A DNA stretch of 64,000 nucleotides from contig NZ_SDWS01000010.1 in assembly GCF_004137245.1 (NCBI RefSeq), forward strand, positions 1 to 64,000, given 5' to 3'. Source of the DNA: Nocardioides glacieisoli (GTDB taxonomy: Bacteria > Actinomycetota > Actinomycetes > Propionibacteriales > Nocardioidaceae). Position numbers and translations under genes: made by a program. The notes under the pieces are model-generated. The model saw only the letters and a list, made by a program, of their open reading frames with translations. It did no database searches and was not told the origin of the DNA. Shown one piece after another: positions 29,311 through 38,119 of this stretch (its first letter is position 1; every line of letters begins with the position of its first letter).

Positions 29311-30183
29311 GTGAACCTCCGCGAGCGCATCGACACCGAGCTGTTCCGCAAGGTCGCCGGTCCCAACGGCGACCAGGCGCGCGAGCGTGTCCACGGCACG
29401 GTGGGTCCGCGCTGGTTCGCCCCCGACTCCCCCATCGCCCGCGTGCACGGCGACGCCTCCATGTTCGTCGGCGGGATCAGGGCGATCATGCTGCAGTCGT
29501 TGCACCCGGCGGCGATGCAGGGCGTGGCCGACCACTCGGGCTACCAGGGCGACATGTGGGGTCGGCTCGCCCAGGTCTCCACCTACCTCGCGATGACGAC
29601 CTTCGGCACCGAGCGCGACGCGCTGCAGATCATCCGGGCCGTCCAGCGCGCCCACGAGTCGGTCGTCGGCACGATGCCCGACGGCACGCCGTACGCCGCC
29701 AGCGACCCGCACCTGCTCGGCTGGGTGCACGTGGCCGAGATCGACAGCTTCCTCGCGGCCCACGACCGTTACGGCCAGCGTCGGCTCGTCGGGCCGGAGC
29801 GTGACGAGTACGTCGCCCAGACCGGCGTGGCGGCCGCCCACCTCGGCGTGATCGATCCCCCGCAGACCGAGGAGGAGCTGCGGCGGATGCTGGCGGCCTA
29901 CGGCCCCGAGCTGCGCGGGACGCCCGCGGCCCACGATGCGATCCGGTTCCTCCTGCTCCACCCGGACCTGCCCCTCGCGGCCCGTCCGGGGTACCTGTCC
30001 CTCGCCACGGCCGCCATCGGGCTGCTGCCGCCCGACGCGCGGCGCGAGCTCCGGCTGCCCCGGGTGCCGCCCGTGACCAACCGGGTGCTCGGCCAGCTCG
30101 GCACCCGCACCATCCGCTGGGCCATGTCGTCCGGGCACCAGCAGGCTGCGGCCCTGCAGCGCGAGACCGCCGCGCGGGCATGA
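29311..30183 (+). CDS. MpaB/DUF2236-type oxygenase family protein
   Basis: A 290 aa protein of the DUF2236 family, which includes the heme-containing latex-clearing protein and the mycophenolic acid oxygenase MpaB. Family stretches are HGDASMFVGGIRAIMLQSLHP, AAMQGVADHSGY and WVHVAEIDSFLAAHDRYG. The several histidines in these stretches are candidate heme or metal ligands; the substrate is unknown. The GTG at 29311 follows TAGCCT by 7 nt. The gene is coupled by ATGA to an HD-domain gene. Confidence 0.82.
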   Translation: MNLRERIDTELFRKVAGPNGDQARERVHGTVGPRWFAPDSPIARVHGDASMFVGGIRAIMLQSLHPAAMQGVADHSGYQGDMWGRLAQVSTYLAMTTFGTERDALQIIRAVQRAHESVVGTMPDGTPYAASDPHLLGWVHVAEIDSFLAAHDRYGQRRLVGPERDEYVAQTGVAAAHLGVIDPPQTEEELRRMLAAYGPELRGTPAAHDAIRFLLLHPDLPLAARPGYLSLATAAIGLLPPDARRELRLPRVPPVTNRVLGQLGTRTIRWAMSSGHQQAAALQRETAARA

Positions 30184-30758
30184 GCCTCGCCGACCGCTGG
30201 CCGCTCGACGACCACGACGACCTGCGCGACGAGCTGCTCGCCGCCTGGGACCGCGACGGCTACCACGACCGGCTCCACCTCGCCGAGGTGCTCGACCGGC
30301 TCGAGGAGCTGGGGAGTGCCGGCTTCGACGCGACCACCGTCGCCCTCGCGGCGTGGTTCCACGACGCGGTCTACGACGGGGCGGACGACGACGAGGAGCG
30401 GTCGGCCCAGTGGGCCGAGCGCGCGCTGCCACAGGCGTACGCCGACGAGGTGGCCCGGCTCGTGCGGATGACCGTGCACCACAGCCCGGCCGACGACGAC
30501 GCGGCCGGCGCGGCCCTGAGCGACGCCGACCTCGGGATCCTCGCGACACCGCAGGAGCGCTACGAGGCCTACGTCGCCGGCGTGCGCACCGACTTCGCGC
30601 ACGTCAGCGACGAGGACTTCCGCGCCGGGCGGGCAGCCGTGCTCGCCGACCTGGCGGCGTCACCGTCGCTGTTCCACACCGCCCGCGGACGCGAGCTGTG
30701 GGAGGAGCAGGCGCGCGCCAACGTCGCGCGGGAGCTCGAGGAGCTCGGGCGCGGGTAG
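30180..30758 (+). CDS. HD-domain metal-dependent phosphohydrolase
   Basis: A 192 aa protein of the predicted metal-dependent HD superfamily (COG4339 type). Ligands are YHDRLHLAEVL (His), AAWFHDAVYDG (HD pair) and ALSDADLGILA (Asp), the H...HD...D pattern. The substrate is not known. The ATG overlaps the stop of the MpaB-like gene, so the two form an operon; it ends 20 nt from the convergent GntR gene. Confidence 0.82.
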   Translation: MSLADRWPLDDHDDLRDELLAAWDRDGYHDRLHLAEVLDRLEELGSAGFDATTVALAAWFHDAVYDGADDDEERSAQWAERALPQAYADEVARLVRMTVHHSPADDDAAGAALSDADLGILATPQERYEAYVAGVRTDFAHVSDEDFRAGRAAVLADLAASPSLFHTARGRELWEEQARANVARELEELGRG

Positions 30759-30778
30759 GCGTGCCCCGGACGTGGGAC

Positions 30779-31501
30779 CTAGTGGTCCGCGAGCTGGAGG
30801 TAGACCGTGAAGCGGTCGTGCCGGTAGCACGTGCGCGAGACCTCGACGATCCGGCCGCCCGACACCGCACGACGTGCGTGGCGCAGGACCGGGTCGCCCT
30901 CGGCGATCTCGAGCACGGCAGCCTCCTCCGCGCTGGCGCGGTCGGCGCTGATCGAGTCCTCGACCTCCGTCGGCCGCAGGCCGCGCGCGGCGAGGGCTTC
31001 GTAGAGGCTCGTCGGCGTGCCGTGCTGGAGGAACCCCGGCAGCAGCACCTCGTTGAGGTAGGCGTCCTCGACGCACACGATGGCCTGGTCGGCACGGCGC
31101 AGTCGGCGCCAGTGCAGCACGGGGTCACCGGGCGAGATGTCGAGCGCTCGGGCGACACCAGGGCCGGCCTGCTCGACGCGGGCCAACAGTGTCTGGGACT
31201 CCGGCAGCATGCCCCGGCGCTTGATCTCCTCGGTGAAGGAGGTCAGACGACCGGCGGTCTTGGGCGGCTGCGCGACGAACGTGCCACGTCCCGGGATGCG
31301 CTCCAGCAGACCCTCGGCGACGAGCGCGTCGAGCGCCTGTCGTACGGTCATCCGCGCCACGCCGAAGCGAGCGACCAGCTCGCGCTCGGACGGTGCTGCG
31401 GAACCCGGCGGCTGCGCCTCGATGAGGCCGCGGACGTGCTCACGGACCTGGACATGCTTCAGCGCACGCTGGCGCGGTACGACGAGGTCCACTTGATCCA
31501 T
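30779..31501 (-). CDS. GntR/HutC-family regulator with UTRA domain (DasR-like)
   Basis: A 240 aa regulator. The N-terminal winged helix (KHVQVREHVRGLIEAQPPGS...SERELVARFGVARMTVRQALDAL) is followed by a UTRA effector domain (about 95-235) starting LTSFTEEIKRRGMLPES, the pattern of DasR/NagR, which sense amino-sugar phosphates. The ATG follows TAGCCT by 7 nt. A 16-bp DasR-like operator sits in its own promoter spacer, implying autorepression. No amino-sugar genes are adjacent, so targets must lie elsewhere. Confidence 0.88.
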   Translation of the reverse strand: MDQVDLVVPRQRALKHVQVREHVRGLIEAQPPGSAAPSERELVARFGVARMTVRQALDALVAEGLLERIPGRGTFVAQPPKTAGRLTSFTEEIKRRGMLPESQTLLARVEQAGPGVARALDISPGDPVLHWRRLRRADQAIVCVEDAYLNEVLLPGFLQHGTPTSLYEALAARGLRPTEVEDSISADRASAEEAAVLEIAEGDPVLRHARRAVSGGRIVEVSRTCYRHDRFTVYLQLADH

Positions 31502-31508
31502 GCTTGTC

Positions 31509-31537
31509 AGGCTAGGACTGGGCTGGACCGGTGTCTG
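31509..31537 (-). promoter_or_regulatory. GntR promoter containing a DasR-like (dre) operator
   Basis: The -10 box TAGCCT (31514-31509) and a weak -35 (CAGACA, 31537-31532) enclose ACTGGGCTGGACCGGT at 31517-31532. It matches the dre consensus ACTGGTCTAGACCAGT at 13 of 16 positions. Binding there would block RNA polymerase directly. Confidence 0.6.
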
Positions 31538-31582
31538 GTAATTGACGAACCATGTGGTAAAACCTTCGGGGTATCTTGACGA

Positions 31583-31612
31583 TCGAACACACGTTCGACC
31601 ATCGGGTATGCT
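31583..31612 (+). promoter_or_regulatory. Perfect SOS (LexA) box and -10 box before the AlkB-like gene
   Basis: TCGAAC-ACAC-GTTCGA at 31583-31598 is a perfect actinobacterial LexA box (TCGAAC-N4-GTTCGA). TATGCT (31607-31612) follows 8 bp later and lies 7 nt before the GTG start. LexA bound here would cover the promoter. Confidence 0.85.
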
Positions 31613-31619
31613 GCCCCTC

Positions 31620-32231
31620 GTGGACTTCCAGTCGTCCCTCTTCGCCGACGAGACCGCCGTCGCCGCGTCGCTCGCGCCGGAGCGACGCGTGCTGTCCCGG
31701 GGCGCTTGGGTCGACGTCCGGCGCGACTGGCTCCACGACCCCGACGCCGTCTTCACGGCGCTCGTCGAGCGGGTGCCGTGGCGTGCGGAGCGCCGGGAGA
31801 TGTACGACGCCGTGGTCGACGTGCCGCGCCTCGTGCACACCTACCTCGCCGACGACCCGCTCCCCCATCCCGCGCTCGTCCGGGCGCGCGCGGACCTGAG
31901 CGCCCACTACCTGCCGGAGCTCGGTGAGCCGTTCGTGACCGCCGGCTGCTGCTACTACCGTGACGGCCGCGACTCCGTCGCCTGGCACGGCGACACCATC
32001 GGCCGGGGCCGCGCCGAGGACACCATGGTCGCCATCGTCAGCGTCGGCGACCCCCGCCGCCTGCTGCTCCGCCCGCGGGGTGGCGGCTCGTCGATCGCGC
32101 TGACGATGGGCCACGGGGACCTGGTGGTGATGGGCGGCTCGTGCCAGCGCACCTGGGAGCACGCGGTGCCCAAGGTCGCCCACTCCGGGCCGCGGATCTC
32201 GGTGCAGTTCCGCCCGCTCAACGTGTTCTAG
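31620..32231 (+). CDS. AlkB-like alpha-ketoglutarate-dependent dioxygenase
   Basis: A 203 aa Fe(II)/2-oxoglutarate dioxygenase of the AlkB family, which removes alkyl lesions from DNA bases by oxidation. Iron ligands are His and Asp of WHGDTIGRG and His of RTWEHAVPK; 2-oxoglutarate is bound by the R of RISVQFRP. It is shorter at the N terminus than ORF prediction suggests, because the GTG at 31620 fits the TATGCT -10 by 7 nt. A perfect LexA box upstream places it in the SOS regulon. Confidence 0.92.
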   Translation: MDFQSSLFADETAVAASLAPERRVLSRGAWVDVRRDWLHDPDAVFTALVERVPWRAERREMYDAVVDVPRLVHTYLADDPLPHPALVRARADLSAHYLPELGEPFVTAGCCYYRDGRDSVAWHGDTIGRGRAEDTMVAIVSVGDPRRLLLRPRGGGSSIALTMGHGDLVVMGGSCQRTWEHAVPKVAHSGPRISVQFRPLNVF

Positions 32232-32235
32232 CGGG

Positions 32236-32937
32236 TCAGCGCCGGAACACCCTGCGCAGCACCACGAGCCCGACGACCGCGGCCAGGGCCTGCTTCCAGT
32301 ACGACTTGAGCAGCACCGGCAGCACCGCGCTGCCGAGGTCGAGCGCCTCGGTGGACTGCGGGGGCGCTGGCGGCCTCGGTGCCGCCGGCTTCGGCGGCGG
32401 TGCAGCAGCCGCGGCGGCCAGTGGGTCACCGCCCGGCGCGGGGTCGCCCGCGCCGGACGGTGGTGCGGGGGCGGGCTCGGCAGGAGCGGGCTCCGGAGCG
32501 GTCAGCCGCTGCTCGAGGCAGGCGACGAACTGCCCGAGCAGCTTGTCCGAGACGTCCTGCATCACGCCGCGGCCGAACTGCGCGGGCTTGCCGGTGATGG
32601 CGAGGTCGGTCTGCACCGACACGTCCGTCGAGCCGCCCGCGTCGGTCATCGTGACCACCACGTTGGCTCCGGCCGTGCCGTTGCCGCGCTTGTCCTTGCC
32701 CTTGGCGTCGACGACGAAGCGGTGCGCCGCCTCGTCCTTCTCCACGAAGGTGCCGGTGCCGTTGTAGAGCAGCGCGATCGGACCGAGCTTGACCTTCACC
32801 GAGCCCGCGAACGAGTCGGAGTCGGCCTCGGTGACCTGGGCACCCGGGAAGCACTCGGCGACCGACGCGATGTCATTGAAGTGCTCCCAGGTCTCCTCGA
32901 CGCCGATGGGGACGGTGAAGCGGTGGGTCAGCTCCAC
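32236..32937 (-). CDS. coxG: CoxG-like SRPBCC protein of the molybdenum hydroxylase cluster
   Basis: A 233 aa protein. Residues 1-145 are a CoxG-type SRPBCC domain (MELTHRFTVPIGVEETWEHFNDI, AECFPGAQV, ...GRGVMQDVSDKLLGQFVACLE); a Pro/Ala-rich linker and a C-terminal hydrophobic helix (SAVLPVLLKSYWKQALAAVVG) follow. In CO dehydrogenase systems CoxG helps anchor the enzyme at the membrane, which fits the tail helix. It is the last gene of coxS-L-M-G, 4 nt after coxM. The assignment is by family; the physiological substrate is open. Confidence 0.85.
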   Translation of the reverse strand: MELTHRFTVPIGVEETWEHFNDIASVAECFPGAQVTEADSDSFAGSVKVKLGPIALLYNGTGTFVEKDEAAHRFVVDAKGKDKRGNGTAGANVVVTMTDAGGSTDVSVQTDLAITGKPAQFGRGVMQDVSDKLLGQFVACLEQRLTAPEPAPAEPAPAPPSGAGDPAPGGDPLAAAAAAPPPKPAAPRPPAPPQSTEALDLGSAVLPVLLKSYWKQALAAVVGLVVLRRVFRR

Positions 32938-32941
32938 TGAC

Positions 32942-33787
32942 TCAGACCCCCGCGGCCTTCAGGACGGCCCGACCGGTCAGCACGCGTGCGAGGTGCTGGC
33001 GGTAGTCAGCCGCGCCGTTGAGGTCCGAGGGCGGGTTGGTGCCCTCGGCCGCCTGCTCCGCCGCAGCTCGTACGCCGTCCTCGGTCGCGCTCGCACCGGC
33101 GAGCGCGGCCTCGGTGGCGCGCGCCCGCAGCGGCGTCGAGCCCATGTTGGTCAGACCGATCTTCGCCTCGTCGATGGAGCCCTTCACGGTCGCCGCGACC
33201 GCGACGATCGGCCACTGGTGGGCGACACGCACGAACTTCTCGTAGTGCGCGCCCCAACCGGTGTGCTTCGGGATCCGGACCTCGGTGAGGATCTCGTCGT
33301 CGCCGATGGCCGTCTCGAAGAGGTCGACGAAGAAGTCGTCGGCCTCCACCGTGCGGGTGCCACCCGCACCGGCGATCACGAACTGCGCGCCCAGGGCGAG
33401 CGCCGGAGCGCCGAGGTCACCGGCCGGGTCGGCGTGCGCGAGGGCGCCGCCGAAGGTGCCGCGGTGCCGGATCTGCGAGTCGGCGACCTCGGCCGCCGCC
33501 TTGGAGATCAGCAGCACGTGCTCCTTGACCAGCTCGTGGTCGCGGACGTCGTGGTGCGTGGTCATCGCGCCGATGACGATCGCGTCGCCGTCGTCGCGGA
33601 TCCCCCGCAGCGAGGAGATGCCACCGAGGTCGATGACGACCTCGGGCGCGTTGAGCCGCATCCGCAGGACCGGCAGCAGGCTCTGCCCGCCGGCCAGGAT
33701 CTTCGCCTCGTCGCCGTGCTCGCCGAGCGCGGACAGCGCCTCCTCGACCGACGTGGGTGCGAGGTAGTCGAACTTCACCGGGATCAT
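32942..33787 (-). CDS. coxM: FAD-binding middle subunit of a molybdenum hydroxylase
   Basis: A 281 aa FAD subunit of the xanthine dehydrogenase family. It starts [21 protein letters not shown]; the FAD-binding signatures are AGGQSLLPVLRMRL and HRGTFGGALAHADPAGDLGA (TIGG-like, here TFGG). It passes electrons from the 2Fe-2S subunit to the acceptor. Its ATG overlaps the coxL stop codon (ATGA). Confidence 0.93.
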   Translation of the reverse strand: MIPVKFDYLAPTSVEEALSALGEHGDEAKILAGGQSLLPVLRMRLNAPEVVIDLGGISSLRGIRDDGDAIVIGAMTTHHDVRDHELVKEHVLLISKAAAEVADSQIRHRGTFGGALAHADPAGDLGAPALALGAQFVIAGAGGTRTVEADDFFVDLFETAIGDDEILTEVRIPKHTGWGAHYEKFVRVAHQWPIVAVAATVKGSIDEAKIGLTNMGSTPLRARATEAALAGASATEDGVRAAAEQAAEGTNPPSDLNGAADYRQHLARVLTGRAVLKAAGV

Positions 33788-36246
33788 GCGCCCGCTCCTT
33801 CGTCCTGGTTGAGAGAGCCTTCTTGGAAGTGAGGCATCGCATCGGCTGGTGTCGGTGCGTCCCCGTCGTTGGCGTGGATCGCCCGCCAGACCCGCTCCGG
33901 CGTGCACGGCATCTGCACGTCGTTCACGCCCAGGTGGCGTACGGCGTCCACGACGGCGTTGACCACTGCCGGGGTCGACGCGATGGTCCCCGCCTCGCCG
34001 ACGCCCTTGGTGCCGAGCGTGTTGGTCGTGCAGATGCTCGGCTCGTCGGTGTGCACGACGTCGAAGGAGATCGTGTCGGCCGACGTGGGGAGCAGGTAGT
34101 CGACGAACGACCCGCTCACGAGCGTGCCGGCCTCGTCGTGCACCGCCTCCTCCCAGAGCGCCTGCGCGATGCCCTGCACGAGCCCGCCGTGGACCTGCCC
34201 GGCGACGATCAACGGGTTGATGATCGTGCCGATGTCGTCGCAGCAGGTGTACTTCCTCATCTTCACCGCACCCGTCTCGGTGTCGACCTCCATCGCGCAG
34301 AGGTGCGTGCCGTGCGGGTAGTTGAAGTTCACGGGGTCGTAGGTCGCGTCGGCGTCGAGGCTCAGCTCCATGCCCTCGGGGTAGTCGTGCCCCGCGAAGG
34401 TCGCCGTCGCCAGCTCCTGGATCGCCTTGCCCTGGTCGGTGCCGCGCACGGTGAACCTGCCGTCGGCGTAGTCCAGGTCGTCGGCGTTGGCCTCGAGCAG
34501 GTGCGCCGCGAGGACCTTCGCCTTGTCGATCACCTTGTCGACCGCCTTGACCAGCGCCTCGCCGCCCACCACCAGCGACCGCGAGCCGTAGGTGTCGAGG
34601 CCCTTGGGTGCCACCTGGGTGTCACCGTGCAGCACCTCGACGTCCTCGAAGGGCACCCCAAGGCGGTCGGCGACGATCTGGCTGAACGCCGTCTCGTGGC
34701 CCTGCCCGTGGGCGCTCGCACCGGTGACGACCTCGACCTTGCCGAGCGGGGTCAGGCGCACGCTCGCGCTCTCCCAGCCGCCGGCGCCGTAGTCGAGGCT
34801 GCCGAGCACCCGGCTCGGGGCCAGCCCGCACATCTCGGTGAAGGTCGAGACGCCGATGCCGAGCTGCACCCGGTCGCCGCGCTCACGACGCTCGGCCTGC
34901 TCGCGACGCAGCTCGTCGTAGCCGAAGGACGCCTTGGCCTTCGCCGTGGCGGCCTCGTAGTTGCCGGTGTCGTACTCCAGCCCTGCCACCGTCGTGAACG
35001 GGAACTCCTCGTGGGTGATCCAGTTGCGCTCGCGGATCTCCAGCGGGTCGACGCCCACCTCCGCGGCGAGCTCGTCCATGAGCCGCTCGATGGCGTACGT
35101 CGCCTCCGGCCGGCCGGCGCCGCGGTAGGCGTCGGTGAAGGTCGTGTTGGTGAGGACCGTCTGGCACTCGAAGCGGTAGGCCGGGAACTTGTAGATCGCG
35201 TTGAACATGAACGCGCCCAGCACCGGGACACCGCCGCCGACGATGGCGACGTAGGACCCGAGGTCGGCGTCGAGGTGCACCTTGAGCCCGGTGACCTTGC
35301 CGTCCTTGTCGGCCGCGAGGGTCAGCGTCTGCACCTGGTCGCGGCCGTGGTGGGCCGCCATCAGGCTCTCGCTGCGGGTCTCGGTGTACTTCACCGGCTT
35401 CGCCAGACGTCGGGCGACGGCCCAGGCGATCCACTCCTCCGGCGTCGCCTGCAGCTTGCCGCCGAAGCCACCGCCGACGTCCGGGGCGATGACCCGGATC
35501 TTGCTCTCGGGCACGCCGGTGGTGGCCGCCAGGGCGAACCGCAGGATGTGCGGGATCTGGGTGGCCGACCACATGGTCATCTGCTCGCTGGTCGGGTCCA
35601 CCACGACGCTGCGCGGCTCCATGAAGGCCGGGATGAGCCGCTGCTGGCGGTACTCGCGCTCGATCACGATGCCGTTGGCCCGGGCCTCGGTGATGGCCGC
35701 CTCGGCATCGGTCCCGGTGCCGGCCTCGCCGGAGTCGAAGACCCACAGCGCCGACTTGTTGGTGCCCAGGTCGGGGTGGGCCAGCACCTCGTCCTTGAGC
35801 GCGTTCTTGATGCCGACGACGGCCGGCAGCTCGTCGTACTCCACGTCGACGAGCTCGGCGGCGTCACGGGCCTCGGCGGCAGTGCGGGCGACGACCACGG
35901 CGACGATCTCGCCGGCGAAGGCGACCCGGTCGGCCGGCATCGGCGAGTGGGCGGGGGTCTTCTGGTCCGGGGTGATCGGCCACGCGTTGATGCAGGCGCC
36001 GAGCTCCTCGCCGAAGTCCTTGCCGCTCAGCACGGCGACCACGTTGGGCGAGGCCTTGGCTGCCTCGGTGTCGATCGAGGTGATGTTCGCGTGGGCGAAC
36101 GGGCTGCGCACCATCGCGAGGTGCAGCATCCCGGGCAGGGTGATGTTGTCGGTCCAGCGCGTGCGACCCGTGATCAGGCGCTGGTCCTCCTTGCGCCGGC
36201 GGTCCTTGCCGATCTCGGCGGCCGGGCGGTCCTGGGTGGCGGTCAT
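33784..36246 (-). CDS. coxL: Molybdopterin-binding large subunit, form II CO dehydrogenase-like
   Basis: An 820 aa molybdenum hydroxylase large subunit. The active-site loop is AYRGAGR (373-379), the form II signature; true form I CO dehydrogenase has AYXCSFR with the Cu-binding Cys, which is absent. The catalytic Glu is E751 in [10 protein letters not shown], and the cofactor loops GGGFGGK (258-264) and QGHETAF are intact. The cofactor is expected to be Mo-MCD. The gene order S-L-M also matches form II. It may oxidise an aldehyde, purine or aromatic heterocycle rather than CO; I call it CoxL-like only. Confidence 0.92.
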   Translation of the reverse strand: MTATQDRPAAEIGKDRRRKEDQRLITGRTRWTDNITLPGMLHLAMVRSPFAHANITSIDTEAAKASPNVVAVLSGKDFGEELGACINAWPITPDQKTPAHSPMPADRVAFAGEIVAVVVARTAAEARDAAELVDVEYDELPAVVGIKNALKDEVLAHPDLGTNKSALWVFDSGEAGTGTDAEAAITEARANGIVIEREYRQQRLIPAFMEPRSVVVDPTSEQMTMWSATQIPHILRFALAATTGVPESKIRVIAPDVGGGFGGKLQATPEEWIAWAVARRLAKPVKYTETRSESLMAAHHGRDQVQTLTLAADKDGKVTGLKVHLDADLGSYVAIVGGGVPVLGAFMFNAIYKFPAYRFECQTVLTNTTFTDAYRGAGRPEATYAIERLMDELAAEVGVDPLEIRERNWITHEEFPFTTVAGLEYDTGNYEAATAKAKASFGYDELRREQAERRERGDRVQLGIGVSTFTEMCGLAPSRVLGSLDYGAGGWESASVRLTPLGKVEVVTGASAHGQGHETAFSQIVADRLGVPFEDVEVLHGDTQVAPKGLDTYGSRSLVVGGEALVKAVDKVIDKAKVLAAHLLEANADDLDYADGRFTVRGTDQGKAIQELATATFAGHDYPEGMELSLDADATYDPVNFNYPHGTHLCAMEVDTETGAVKMRKYTCCDDIGTIINPLIVAGQVHGGLVQGIAQALWEEAVHDEAGTLVSGSFVDYLLPTSADTISFDVVHTDEPSICTTNTLGTKGVGEAGTIASTPAVVNAVVDAVRHLGVNDVQMPCTPERVWRAIHANDGDAPTPADAMPHFQEGSLNQDEGAGA

Positions 36247-36722
36247 GCCTTCGCCCCCTGGGTCTCGGCGGCGTGGAGCACGCTCTTGACGATGTTGTGG
36301 TAGCCGGTGCAGCGACAGAGGTTCCCCTCCATGCCGAGCCGCACCTCCTCCTCGGTCGGGTTCGGGTTCTCACCGAGCAGGTCGACGGCCTGCATCACCA
36401 TCCCGGGCGTGCAGAAGCCGCACTGGAGGCCGTGGCACTCGCGGAACGCCTCCTGCACCGGGTGCAGGTCGCCCTCGGCGGTGTCCGCGAGGCCCTCGAT
36501 CGTGGTCACGGTGCGGCCGCTGGCCTGCACGGCGAGCACGTTGCACGACTTCACGCTCGTGCCGTCGAGGTGCACGGTGCACGCCCCGCAGTTGGAGGTG
36601 TCGCAGCCGATCACGGTGCCGGTCTTGCCGAGCTTCTCGCGCAGGTACTGCACCAGCAGCATGCGCGGCTCGACATCGTCGGAGACCGCAGCCCCGTCGA
36701 CAGTGAGTTCGATCTTCGTCAT
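36243..36722 (-). CDS. coxS: 2Fe-2S small subunit of a molybdenum hydroxylase
   Basis: A 159 aa iron-sulfur subunit with two [2Fe-2S] clusters. The plant-ferredoxin-type cluster is [17 protein letters not shown]...C and the second is [11 protein letters not shown]...GNLCRCTGY. It starts [19 protein letters not shown] behind GGAGTGG. It is the first gene of the structural operon; a TAGGTT -10 lies about 45 nt upstream. It overlaps coxL by ATGA. Confidence 0.95.
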   Translation of the reverse strand: MTKIELTVDGAAVSDDVEPRMLLVQYLREKLGKTGTVIGCDTSNCGACTVHLDGTSVKSCNVLAVQASGRTVTTIEGLADTAEGDLHPVQEAFRECHGLQCGFCTPGMVMQAVDLLGENPNPTEEEVRLGMEGNLCRCTGYHNIVKSVLHAAETQGAKA

Positions 36723-36797
36723 CAGGCCACTCCAGTGTGAGGCGGGTCACGTCTGGTGCGAACCTAGGTCGCGCTGGTTGGCGGATGGTTGGACTGA

Positions 36798-38027
36798 CTA
36801 GCCCCGGCCCGCCGCGAGCTTGCCCTTGAGCAGCGGCGCCACCGGGTGGTGGACCGAGAGGGAGGCCAGGCATGCCTCGACGACCGCGGTGTCGTAGGGA
36901 GCGAGGTCGCTGTAGCGCAGGACCGCGTCGGGGTCGGGCTGGACGAGCAGCGCCTCCCGGACGCTCACGGCGAGGTAGTCGCCCATCTGCACCAGTGCCG
37001 GCGACTCGGTGCCGGGCAGCAGGTCGCCGCCGTAGGCCCGCACGGCCGCCCTGACGTCGCCGCGGCGCAGCAGCCGCTGCACCTCCTCGACGTCGGTGGT
37101 GACCGGGAGCGTCAGCTTGTAGGGGCGCGACGACAGCTGCCCTGCGAGCGCAGCGCGCAGGTGCGACACCTCGGCCTTGAGCGTCGAGGTGGTGACCGAC
37201 GAGTCGCCGTAGAGCAGCGAGTGGAGGTGCTCGACGGAGAGGCCGCCCGGGTGCATCGCCAGCAGCGCGAGGATCTCGGTCTGCCGCCTGTTGAGCAGCA
37301 GTCGCTGCCCGTCGAGCCACACCTCCGCGGTGCCGAGGAGGGTCAGCGTGAGGCCGGGGTCGGCGGGAGCGGTGGCCCCGAGCGGTGACGTACGCCGGTC
37401 TGCCGGCAGCGCCCCCTCGATCAGTCGTGCCATCACGCGCGCCGTCGCGAGGCCGATCGGGTGGGTGCGGTCCCAGGTCGTCGAGAGGTCGATCACGCCC
37501 AGCGGTCGACCGGTCACGGGGTCGAAGACCGGTGCGGCCCAGCACACCCAGTTGTGCACGACCTCGGCGTAGTGCTCGGCGCTGAAGACCATCGACGGGG
37601 CGCCGGTCCGGCCGGCGATGGCGAGCGCGTTGGTGCCGACGCTCGCCTCGTCCCACCGACCGCCGGGCACGAAGTTCACGGTCTCGGCCTTGCGGCGCAT
37701 CACCCGGCCCCCGTAGGTCCAGAGGATGCGGGTCTGCTCGTCGGTCACGGCGATGACGAGGTCGCCGTCCTCCGCCGTCCGGCGCAGCTCGTCCTGCACC
37801 CGCGTCACGGCGGTCTGCAGGGGCGACTGGTTCCAGAACTCGGCAGTGTCGCCCTCGTCGTCCAGCGGTGCGTGGGTCACGTCCGGCGAGACCACGCCGG
37901 AGAGCTGCCAGCTGCTCAGGATCTCCGGACGGACGGTGTCGGCCTCCTTGTCGCCGTCGGCGACGAAGTGCGTCCAGGCGCGCACGGCTCGCAGCCTGCG
38001 TGCGTGCAGGTCATCACTCGTCGACAT
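36798..38027 (-). CDS. AcoR-like GAF sensor fused to a winged-helix domain
   Basis: A 409 aa regulator. Residues 1-220 resemble the N-terminal sensor of AcoR-type sigma-54 activators (PEILSSWQLSGV..., then a GAF domain with GGRWDEASVGTNALA and GVIDLSTTWDRTHP). Instead of an AAA+ domain it has a SARP/BTAD-like or OmpR-like winged helix (LTLLGTAEVWLDGQRLLLNRRQTEILALLAMHP, about 225-300). A GGGGAGCC ribosome-binding site precedes the ATG. It lies directly upstream of coxS, so it is the probable regulator of this operon. Confidence 0.78.
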   Translation of the reverse strand: MSTSDDLHARRLRAVRAWTHFVADGDKEADTVRPEILSSWQLSGVVSPDVTHAPLDDEGDTAEFWNQSPLQTAVTRVQDELRRTAEDGDLVIAVTDEQTRILWTYGGRVMRRKAETVNFVPGGRWDEASVGTNALAIAGRTGAPSMVFSAEHYAEVVHNWVCWAAPVFDPVTGRPLGVIDLSTTWDRTHPIGLATARVMARLIEGALPADRRTSPLGATAPADPGLTLTLLGTAEVWLDGQRLLLNRRQTEILALLAMHPGGLSVEHLHSLLYGDSSVTTSTLKAEVSHLRAALAGQLSSRPYKLTLPVTTDVEEVQRLLRRGDVRAAVRAYGGDLLPGTESPALVQMGDYLAVSVREALLVQPDPDAVLRYSDLAPYDTAVVEACLASLSVHHPVAPLLKGKLAAGRG

Positions 38028-38119
38028 GGCGGCTCCCCACGGGTCGCGGCCAACCTAGCCCGAGTGTGACGCTCGCAACAGGGCAGGACGGACCCGGGTC
38101 GCCAGGTCCGGCAGTCCCC

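Noticed and set aside
33784..36246. True (form I) CO dehydrogenase
   Set aside because: The active-site loop lacks the Cys of AYXCSFR and reads AYRGAGR.
33757..36303. 848-codon open frame on the plus strand
   Set aside because: It is antisense to coxL, whose sequence shows clear family motifs.
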